DNA of 38,590 nt from a virus: the IMG/VR virus record IMGVR_UViG_3300004807_000053, positions 1 to 38,590 of that record. One strand, given 5' to 3'. The first letter of the stretch is position 1, and each line of letters begins with the position of its first letter. The translations under genes and the position numbers were made by a program. A model generated the notes under the pieces. The model worked only from the letters and a program-made list of their open reading frames with translations. It was not told the origin of the DNA and did no database searches. Positions 1-5,974 of this stretch are shown here, one piece after another.

Positions 1-54
1 TGTGCAAGATTATAGCAAGCTAACCCCTCATTAATTAACTAAATAAAAAGAGAG

Positions 55-228
55 ATGAAATATATTAAAGAGCAAGACTTATACGAACTGTTACTTTATC
101 ACTACATCATGTTAGATGCATTGCGTAGTGAAATAAACTTTGAAAACAAAAAGATTAGCGAACTGTTATACTGGACGGAGGAATTTACTAAGGCTACCGT
201 AAGGCTACACTTTGAACTATTTTATTAA
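55..228 (+). CDS. Small hypothetical protein (57 aa)
   Basis: An ATG-initiated frame of 57 codons ends in TAA. A purine-rich stretch (aaaaagagag) lies directly upstream and could aid initiation. The product is acidic to neutral, probably helical and rich in Leu, Tyr and Glu, with no membrane segment or Cys motif. I recognise no family. It resembles the tiny accessory genes scattered through the window. A preceding gene may end near position 22 (a TAA in frame with a few codons), but too little is visible to call it. Confidence 0.5.
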   Translation: MKYIKEQDLYELLLYHYIMLDALRSEINFENKKISELLYWTEEFTKATVRLHFELFY

Positions 229-327
229 CCCCATTTAAACCCAAAATGAAGATGAACGTGTCGGACATATCCACCATTAACACCAATTTGCGGGGTTTGG
301 GTTGGGTATTCTTCGTATTAAATCGAA

Positions 328-367
328 ACGCCCACCGTTTGAGCATTGTTAAGAGGCTTGTGGGCGT
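328..367 (+). other. Hairpin with 8-bp perfect stem
   Basis: The arm acgcccac (328-335) pairs perfectly with gtgggcgt (360-367) around a 24-base loop. The stem continues outward through TAAATC (319-324) and GATTTA (370-375) after a small internal loop. The outer arm overlaps ATTTACC (371-377), which can instead pair with GGTAAAT (404-410), so the two folds exclude each other. The hairpin lies in the 318-base stretch between the first two genes. No RNA family is recognised. Confidence 0.5.
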
Positions 368-416
368 ATGATTTACCTAAGCGCGTTGTTCTTATGGGTA
401 ACGGGTAAATCTACAA

Positions 417-518
417 TGTAAAAATACTAATTAAAAAAACAAAGCCCCGCTTGCAGGTCTATGGTATGCAAGCAGGGACATTTCCCGCTTCATCTGGTTC
501 GCTGTAAAAATACTAATT
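417..518. repeat. 16-bp direct repeats flanking a hairpin
   Basis: The 16-mer tgtaaaaatactaatt occurs at 417-432 and again at 503-518, an 86-base offset. The copies bracket the GC-rich hairpin at 445-477. They could be operator copies for the plus-strand gene starting at 547 or the footprint of a small insertion. Nothing in the sequence decides between these. Confidence 0.6.
433..477 (-). terminator. Probable intrinsic terminator, leftward
   Basis: The arms at 445-455 and 467-477 form a GC-rich stem of ten pairs with one C/A mismatch and an 11-base loop. Read on the minus strand, the stem is followed after a few bases by seven T residues (complement of 433-439). It could end the long leftward transcript whose last gene stops at 1039, which would mean that transcript runs antisense through 547-1026. 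A competing fold, AAGCAGGGA with TCCCGCTT, exists on the plus strand. Confidence 0.5.
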
Positions 519-546
519 TTCTTACAAGTATTAAATAATATTTTAC

Positions 547-1026
547 ATGATAGTAGTTGAATTAACCAATAATGAAATGTCAACACTTAATTTATTAGCG
601 TCTATGCGTAGTTGGGTCGCAAGAGCAAATGGAGTTATAGATAGGAAAATGTCTGATGGAAGTGGAATACAGATAGATATTGATGGACTTATTGGGGAAT
701 ATGGATTTTGTAAATATTATAACCTGTTTATGGACATTACTGTAAGTGCAAGAAGCGGCACATACGATATTTTAAGCAGAAAGAACAGTAGAATAGATAT
801 TAAAACAACAAGATATAAAAACGGTAGGCTTTTATGTACATTAAAGGACAATCCAGACATAGATATTTATGTATTGGGAATTATTGAAAACAATAAAGTT
901 ACTTTTGTTGGATGGGTATATAAGAATGAATTACGAAAAGAAGAAAATATAAAAGATTTAGGGCATGGTAAAGGCTATTCGCTTGAGCAATCTCAACTAC
1001 GAAGTTTTACAGATGGAAATATGTAG
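547..1026 (+). CDS. PD-(D/E)XK nuclease-like protein
   Basis: This 159-aa protein has the layout of a small PD-(D/E)XK fold enzyme. A helical N-terminus carries a GEYG segment (Glu51). Asp74 lies in GTYDIL, ten residues before Asp84-x-Lys86 (IDIKTTR), which form the expected metal-binding acidic/Lys set. A beta-rich segment with a hydrophobic strand (YVLGII) follows. Known relatives include phage nucleases, Holliday-junction-type enzymes and restriction-like proteins; the substrate cannot be predicted. The gene is alone on this strand and converges with the ATPase gene, leaving only 12 bases between their stops. Whether it is active cannot be seen, but the three key residues are present. Confidence 0.65.
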   Translation: MIVVELTNNEMSTLNLLASMRSWVARANGVIDRKMSDGSGIQIDIDGLIGEYGFCKYYNLFMDITVSARSGTYDILSRKNSRIDIKTTRYKNGRLLCTLKDNPDIDIYVLGIIENNKVTFVGWVYKNELRKEENIKDLGHGKGYSLEQSQLRSFTDGNM

Positions 1027-1038
1027 GCATTAAAACTA

Positions 1039-2007
1039 TTATTCACCAAGCATCAGTATGTCGTTCTTTCCTGAATCAATTACAGAACGCTTTTTTGATT
1101 TCGATTCAAGCCTTTGCCTTGCAGCATCTACGAATGGACGCTTATCAAAAGGTATGATTGAATATTCATTAAAAAGCCTTTCAATTAAATAAATTATAGC
1201 GTCTAATTGTGTGCTATGCTTTCTGTTATTTGAAAGCAAATCCTTTTTGTTGTATTCCTTATTGACTATCTTGTCGTTCTCCGATAGATAACTCATGCAA
1301 GCATGTGCGAACATATTGCTTGTATAGTTGCCGCGTATCTTTTTATCTTCTTTGTCTACCCAAATAAAATATCTAATATTCCCTGAATTGTATTGAAATC
1401 CAACTAAGTGTTCAGCTATTTTAAAAATCTCATAGTCCTCTTGAAGTTTGTTTTTGCTATTATCAATACTATCAAGTTGTTGATGGAATCTGAAAAATTG
1501 TGCGTTCTGATACATTTTAGGCAATACTCGCCCTACCGACTGCATTTGCAATACAATATCGCAATCCCTGTGAGCGTTATTGCTGAAAAAACCTGATACT
1601 CTTTTAGGTAATGAATCACCAAATATTGTATTCAAGTCCTCAATAAACAAACAACCGCTTCTAAATTCGGTTAGCGTTTTTAGAATCAACTCATCTGTCT
1701 GTTCAGGTGCTAATGGATAGCCGTATTTATCAATAGGCACAATACGTCTTATTTCAATAAACTTTTGCCTGTTGAATTTAAGTATGTCATCATGCCCAAG
1801 CAAAGGAACTCTTACAATAGTTTTGCCTATGCCTGATTCATGTAATTCATAAGCCCCGTATTCATTGTTAGGGTCAATGATTAAAGCCTTACGTGCATTT
1901 GCTCCCTGTGTGTAAAATCGGTACAGCTGGCGCAGCGTTTCATTGGACTTACCAATACGCTTACGCCCTGTAACAATAATCATTCGCGTTTCGCGTGGAC
2001 TTGCCAT
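1039..2007 (-). CDS. HerA/FtsK-superfamily ATPase, packaging-type candidate
   Basis: A 322-aa P-loop ATPase. Walker A is GRKRIGKS (residues 14-21). A strand ending in DPNNEYG follows, then a Walker B-like hydrophobic strand ending in Glu-Asp (residues 119-124). A conserved-looking NAHR segment leads to a strand with Gln154 and Gln156 (IVLQMQ), in the position of the HerA/FtsK sensor Gln. This order fits the HerA/FtsK group that includes genome-packaging ATPases of tailless dsDNA viruses (P9/A32 type) and Zot-like proteins. There is no large-terminase nuclease domain and no membrane segment. Its ATG overlaps the TAA of the upstream 425-aa gene by one base, so the two are probably co-translated. 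The packaging role is inferred; a conjugation-like or segregation role remains possible. Confidence 0.65.
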   Translation of the reverse strand: MASPRETRMIIVTGRKRIGKSNETLRQLYRFYTQGANARKALIIDPNNEYGAYELHESGIGKTIVRVPLLGHDDILKFNRQKFIEIRRIVPIDKYGYPLAPEQTDELILKTLTEFRSGCLFIEDLNTIFGDSLPKRVSGFFSNNAHRDCDIVLQMQSVGRVLPKMYQNAQFFRFHQQLDSIDNSKNKLQEDYEIFKIAEHLVGFQYNSGNIRYFIWVDKEDKKIRGNYTSNMFAHACMSYLSENDKIVNKEYNKKDLLSNNRKHSTQLDAIIYLIERLFNEYSIIPFDKRPFVDAARQRLESKSKKRSVIDSGKNDILMLGE

Positions 2008-3284
2008 TATTCTTCTCCCTCGTCTTTTTGTTTAGGTTCGGTTGTTTCAGTTTGCTTAATATCGGCAATAGATTCCGACTTAGTTTCTTCAACCTGCTTT
2101 GTTTCTTCGATACGCGCAGCGATAGTTGGCTCAACAATTTTATTTTCAGCCTCCGATACGCTAAATGCTTCTTCAATGTCTGACTTTTTCATCAGAGGTT
2201 CACTTGAAGGCGATATTTTTTCCTCAAGAGTAGGGTCAACTACCACCTTATCAGATTGGATTTCATGTTTCTGAATGAAATTTTCCATCTTAATAGTTTG
2301 ATTTTCTATTTTATCTACGTCTTGCTCTACGATATGCTCGTGCGACTGAACATTGCTTCTAACTTGCTCAACTGTCTGTGTAGCCTTGTGCATTACTTCG
2401 GGTTCACTATGTCTTACATTCTCTCTAATATCAGTCATAGCCGTTTTAATCTTATTCAATTCAAGTGTTTTGTTTTGAACCGCTTTGGTAAACTCTCCTA
2501 TTTTGTTGTTTAAGGTGAAAATTCCTTGCGTCCTTGAAACAATATCCTTTCCGAAATGCGCTAAGATATATTGAATACGGCTGATTCCCCAACCGCGAAC
2601 AGCAAATTCCTCAATCATGTATTGCCTAACCTTAACAAACTCGTCCGACTTTAAGTCAACATGCAGTTTTTCATACGCTTGCAGGTTAAACATTTGATAA
2701 ATCTCTTTAATTGATATTTCATCACCTCTCTCATTGTATGGAATAGTAATATCGGGAGATATTTTACCCTCTAAAACTAATTGACTTAACTTTGTTTCGT
2801 TTACTTCTATTTTGGAATATCCAAAGTCCCATGCTGCCTGATAGTAGAACAGGAATAAATCAACAAGCATTGTCGCTCCATTGACCTTATCTTCGGTAGG
2901 CATATTAACCAAGTCAGGATTAGGAGGAACGCTTGAAAATGTTTGTTGTCCACCTCCACCACCGTTTCCTCCATTTGCACCACCTGCTGCATTTTTGTTT
3001 GGAGGAGGAGGCATATTATTTAAAACTGGCTCTGCTACCCTTTCAACTTCGGGTTCGCTTGTAACACCCACCTGTTGAGCATACTCTCTTTTCTTAACCC
3101 CCTCTTGATTATTTAAAGGATTAAATTTTTGGTCTGAATTTGATTCAGGGGTAAGTTCTAATTTAATTACCTTGCCAGCGTCTTGTGCTGATTGCGAATT
3201 ATTTTCAGCAAGTTTCATTTGTTCGTTATTGTCGCTGCTTGAATCGTCATCAAAATTTATCGTGCTTTTGCGTAACTTTCCCAT
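2007..3284 (-). CDS. Low-complexity, partly coiled-coil hypothetical protein
   Basis: A 425-aa protein of unknown function. The first 140 residues are polar and disordered, with a Pro run (about residues 92-95) and a Gly/Asn-rich stretch (about residues 100-112). A compact, aromatic-rich region follows (about 135-255; motif DLFLFYYQAAWDFGY), then a predicted coiled coil (about 255-340) and a Glu/Lys/Thr-rich tail. The compact middle looks like the folded domain. It sits directly upstream of the ATPase and is translationally coupled to it, so it may be its partner or a virion component. No catalytic motif is visible. Confidence 0.7.
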   Translation of the reverse strand: MGKLRKSTINFDDDSSSDNNEQMKLAENNSQSAQDAGKVIKLELTPESNSDQKFNPLNNQEGVKKREYAQQVGVTSEPEVERVAEPVLNNMPPPPNKNAAGGANGGNGGGGGQQTFSSVPPNPDLVNMPTEDKVNGATMLVDLFLFYYQAAWDFGYSKIEVNETKLSQLVLEGKISPDITIPYNERGDEISIKEIYQMFNLQAYEKLHVDLKSDEFVKVRQYMIEEFAVRGWGISRIQYILAHFGKDIVSRTQGIFTLNNKIGEFTKAVQNKTLELNKIKTAMTDIRENVRHSEPEVMHKATQTVEQVRSNVQSHEHIVEQDVDKIENQTIKMENFIQKHEIQSDKVVVDPTLEEKISPSSEPLMKKSDIEEAFSVSEAENKIVEPTIAARIEETKQVEETKSESIADIKQTETTEPKQKDEGEE

Positions 3285-3287
3285 TGA

Positions 3288-3737
3288 TTATATCTTTTTA
3301 ATTAGTTTTTTGGTAATCAGATTATTTACTATCTCATCGTAAAGAACTGCCGTTTGAATGTCAATCTTATTCATTCGGTCAAGTTTTTTAATATAGGTTA
3401 TACGCCTTGAAATATTGGAAACTGAATAATCAAAAATGATACCTATTTCTTTTAGGTCAAATTTGCAGTATTCGGAAAGTATAGCGCAAATAAAGTCAAG
3501 TGCCATAGAGTGCCTTTCGTGCCTCTTTTGTGGCTCTCGCTTTAAAACGTCTTGCCTTCTTACCTCAAGCATGTCGCAAACTTCTTTTATAACAGCCTCT
3601 CGTATCATTTGAGGGTAGTCATCGCTGTAAAGGCTTTCTATTTCTTTTAGCTTTTCATGCAAAAGTGAAGTGCCTATTTTATTTTTAACGCGATATAATG
3701 TATCTATCAGGTCATTTCCCAAAATAGCACTTGTCAT
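3288..3737 (-). CDS. DnaA C-terminal-domain-like DNA-binding protein
   Basis: The segment LEVRRQDVLKREPQKRHERH and the following helices (EIGIIFDYSVSNISRRITYIKKL) follow the pattern of DnaA domain IV: a basic loop, then a helix-turn-helix in which the Ile-Gly of the turn is kept. The AAA+ domain of DnaA is absent. I chose the ATG at 3737 (149 aa). A start at 3806 would overlap the upstream gene and add a hydrophobic leader that does not suit a DNA-binding protein. Likely roles are origin binding or transcription control. DnaA-box-like targets were not found nearby. Confidence 0.6.
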   Translation of the reverse strand: MTSAILGNDLIDTLYRVKNKIGTSLLHEKLKEIESLYSDDYPQMIREAVIKEVCDMLEVRRQDVLKREPQKRHERHSMALDFICAILSEYCKFDLKEIGIIFDYSVSNISRRITYIKKLDRMNKIDIQTAVLYDEIVNNLITKKLIKKI

Positions 3738-3784
3738 ATCTGTTTTTGTAGAAATGTTACGCAAGAGAATTAAATTTAAAATGA

Positions 3785-4132
3785 TTATAAGCCGAAAATA
3801 CCCCAAACGCCACCTAGTCCACCGTTGTCTGGTTTCTTAGTTTCAGTAGCTGAATTGCCTTGTTGTTGTTGCGGAGTTTGATTTTGCTGTTGAGTTATGG
3901 TTATTTCAGGCTCATCTTCTAAGTCCTTCTCAACAAAGTCAAGTATAGCGTGTGCTATCTGTGCGGATTGCTTTGTAATTTCTTCGTAAAGCGAAGGGCT
4001 TTGTTCTTTTTCGTATTTGGCAATTAAAATATCCAACTGCCCAATACGCGATTGAATATTGGTTGGTAGGTCTGTTACTTGTAAATTGTTTTCAGCAAGT
4101 TCTTGCTGATGTAATAACATGAGGTTACTCAT
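3785..4132 (-). CDS. Small Gln-rich protein with GG motif and hydrophobic tail
   Basis: A 115-aa unknown protein. Residues 1-75 are helical and amphipathic. Residues 81-91 are a Gln/Asn/Pro-rich linker. The end reads PDNGG (101-105) followed by a ten-residue Gly/hydrophobic tail containing Trp and Phe. The GG followed by a short tail resembles junctions in the neighbouring polyvalent proteins, so this may be a virion protein that loses its tail. No enzymatic motif is seen. Confidence 0.65.
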   Translation of the reverse strand: MSNLMLLHQQELAENNLQVTDLPTNIQSRIGQLDILIAKYEKEQSPSLYEEITKQSAQIAHAILDFVEKDLEDEPEITITQQQNQTPQQQQGNSATETKKPDNGGLGGVWGIFGL

Positions 4133-4204
4133 AAGATTTGGTTTTAATGTTTAAGTTAAATACCAAACCTGCAATGGTGTCATTCTGCTGCTGCTTGAAT
4201 ACGA

Positions 4205-4432
4205 TTATTTTTTCTTCTTTCCTATTTTACCTGCATGGGAAAAATGCCCCATCAACGCTGCACCTAAAGATGCTTTTTTAGAACCTGCACCTCCAGTAGC
4301 CCTTGCTGCGCCACCTAATGATGCGCTTTTTTGTGCAGCTGAACCATATTTGTTCGTTCCTACAGTTTTTTCAACGGCAGAGTGCAATTCTTTAATCAGT
4401 ATATTCGCTTTATGTGGTGAATGTTTTGACAT
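4205..4432 (-). CDS. Small basic Gly/Ala/Lys-rich protein
   Basis: A 75-aa strongly basic protein ending in four Lys. The middle is low-complexity, with Ala, Gly and Ser and two related segments (ASLGGAA and ASLGAAL). No membrane segment or Cys is present. The composition suggests nucleic-acid or virion-interior binding, like small core peptides of other viruses, but that is inference from composition only. It lies between the Gln-rich protein and the Lys/Glu-rich coiled-coil protein in the same leftward operon. Confidence 0.6.
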   Translation of the reverse strand: MSKHSPHKANILIKELHSAVEKTVGTNKYGSAAQKSASLGGAARATGGAGSKKASLGAALMGHFSHAGKIGKKKK

Positions 4433-4461
4433 TGTATTTAATTTTGTCGTGAATTTAATAA

Positions 4462-5268
4462 TTATTTATTTGCTTTTTCAGCCTGTTTTTCAACTTTTTC
4501 GATTAAGTCCTCAATCTCACCTAAAGATTTTTTTAAAGCCTTTACAGATGAATCAGGTAACAGCGTTCCTAAAACGGTAAAGAAGTTGTTTAGTGCCTTT
4601 TTAGCATCTTCAAGTTTCTTACCTACAAATTCAGGCTTAGTTTCCACGCGCTTGTCTTTTAAAATCACCTTACCAATATTCTTAAAGAACGATTCAACAT
4701 TGCTTGTAGCCTTAGTAGTAGGTGAAGTAGTTTTGTATTTACCTGCGGTCTTAGCCTTTTGTTTTTTACGCGCCCTGTGAGCAAGTATTAATTGACGGCA
4801 ATCATTAGCGTCATATTTTTTACCTGCTACAATAACATAGGCTTCCTCTTTTTTAGCTTCCTTTGCTTCGTGCTTTTTAGGTGCAGCGTGTTTCTTTTCA
4901 GGCTTTTCTTTTTTAGCCTTTCCTTTGGTTTTATATGAACCAACTTTAACGCCTTTTTTGCGTCCACGCTTGCCCTTTTCGGCAACCTCTTTAGCCTCTT
5001 GCTGTATTTCTTCAAGTTCTTCTTCCTGTTCAGCAAGTTTTTCTTCTAGCTTTTTTTCCTCTTTAGGGGTTTCTGCCGATTTAATTTCAGCCTTAATTTC
5101 TTTTATTTCCTCTTTAACTTCGGCTGATTTTTCAAGCAACTTTACTTCTTCCTCTAAAGCATCAACAAGCTCCTTAAAGTCTTTTACCTCATCTGGGGTT
5201 TCAGCAACTTCAAGGGCTTCTTTTGCATCTTTAAGGTCTTGTAAAATATCTTCTTTATTCCTTGCCAT
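4462..5268 (-). CDS. Coiled-coil and Lys-rich, histone-H1-like protein
   Basis: A 268-aa protein in three parts. Residues 1-100 are a Glu/Lys coiled coil. Residues 100-145 are an extremely Lys/Ala/Pro-rich segment (KKHAAPKKHEAKEAKK) like the tails of H1-type proteins. Residues 145-268 hold a short ordered segment (YVIVAGKKYDANDCRQLI), a basic patch and a C-terminal helical bundle. It would be expected to bind DNA or other acidic partners. The gene sits among proteins that share GG junction motifs but has none itself. The family is not recognised. Confidence 0.65.
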   Translation of the reverse strand: MARNKEDILQDLKDAKEALEVAETPDEVKDFKELVDALEEEVKLLEKSAEVKEEIKEIKAEIKSAETPKEEKKLEEKLAEQEEELEEIQQEAKEVAEKGKRGRKKGVKVGSYKTKGKAKKEKPEKKHAAPKKHEAKEAKKEEAYVIVAGKKYDANDCRQLILAHRARKKQKAKTAGKYKTTSPTTKATSNVESFFKNIGKVILKDKRVETKPEFVGKKLEDAKKALNNFFTVLGTLLPDSSVKALKKSLGEIEDLIEKVEKQAEKANK

Positions 5269-5295
5269 ATATGATTATTTTATTTTGTAAGTTAT

Positions 5296-5880
5296 TTATT
5301 TGCCCTTTCTGATTTTCTTTAACTTTTCAGCAGCTTTGTTAGCTAGCTTTTCACCTACCTGAATTGCTTTTTTATTAATTGCTGAAATATCTTTCCCAAT
5401 CTCTTTTTCAAACTTCTTAAAGCCTCCACCGCGCTTATATCTGTTAGGGTCTGCCGCGCTTTGACTGAAAGTTAAAATAGTTCCACCATCCTCCATTTTG
5501 GATTTTAGCATCTTTAATTTAACCTCATAGCCCTTAATCTTTTTATGGATTAATTCAGCCTCTGCTCCAGATTTCATTTTCGCCTTTACCTGATAGCCTT
5601 TGATTTTCTTTTCGATATTCTGAACAGCTAATTCCTTACTAACCTCCGCTACTTCTGCTTTCGCTTCTTCCTTAGTTAATTGAATTTCCTCATGGCTTGA
5701 AATAGCATTAGGATATTCGCTCATTATTAAGTCCCTTACAGCTACAAAATCTTCATCGCTTTCATCAAGTAGCCCGATATTTTCATCGGTAGCTATTTCA
5801 TTGCGGATATAAGTTGCTGCATTTTCCGGTAGTATCGAAAAATTAAGACTATTGAAAAAATCCTTAACTGTTGCGCTCAT
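5296..5880 (-). CDS. Small protein with internal KKIKGY repeat and two GG motifs
   Basis: A 194-aa unknown protein. Residues 1-65 look folded and acidic. Residues 90-128 hold two copies of a Lys-rich unit, KKIKGYQVKAKM and KKIKGYEVKLKM. Two junction motifs follow, MEDGG (129-133) and YKRGG (148-152), then a basic amphipathic C-terminal stretch that starts GFKKFEKEIGKDI. The same tail style ends the 999-aa neighbour (GGLFKHFSKFVTEI). Proteolytic release of a basic tail is plausible but unproven. A 94-base gap separates this gene from the 999-aa gene upstream; I see no gene or strong promoter in it. Confidence 0.65.
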   Translation of the reverse strand: MSATVKDFFNSLNFSILPENAATYIRNEIATDENIGLLDESDEDFVAVRDLIMSEYPNAISSHEEIQLTKEEAKAEVAEVSKELAVQNIEKKIKGYQVKAKMKSGAEAELIHKKIKGYEVKLKMLKSKMEDGGTILTFSQSAADPNRYKRGGGFKKFEKEIGKDISAINKKAIQVGEKLANKAAEKLKKIRKGK

Positions 5881-5974
5881 AGTTTATTATTTTACAAAGA
5901 AAATTAAATTAAATGACTATTTAAAATTAATTTTTGCTTTGGTGTTTTAATTAAATTTATCGCCTTTAATTCTT

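Noticed and set aside
246-371. 41-codon plus-strand frame (MKMNVSDIST...)
   Set aside because: It lies wholly in the structured intergenic region and its codons form the hairpin arms, so structure rather than coding explains the sequence better. It could still be a leader peptide.
1039-2007. Large terminase subunit
   Set aside because: The protein is only 322 aa, lacks a nuclease domain, and has a HerA/FtsK-like sensor strand after Walker B.
4925-5290. 121-codon Ser-rich plus-strand frame
   Set aside because: It is antisense to the Lys/Glu-rich coiled-coil protein gene and lacks any start context.
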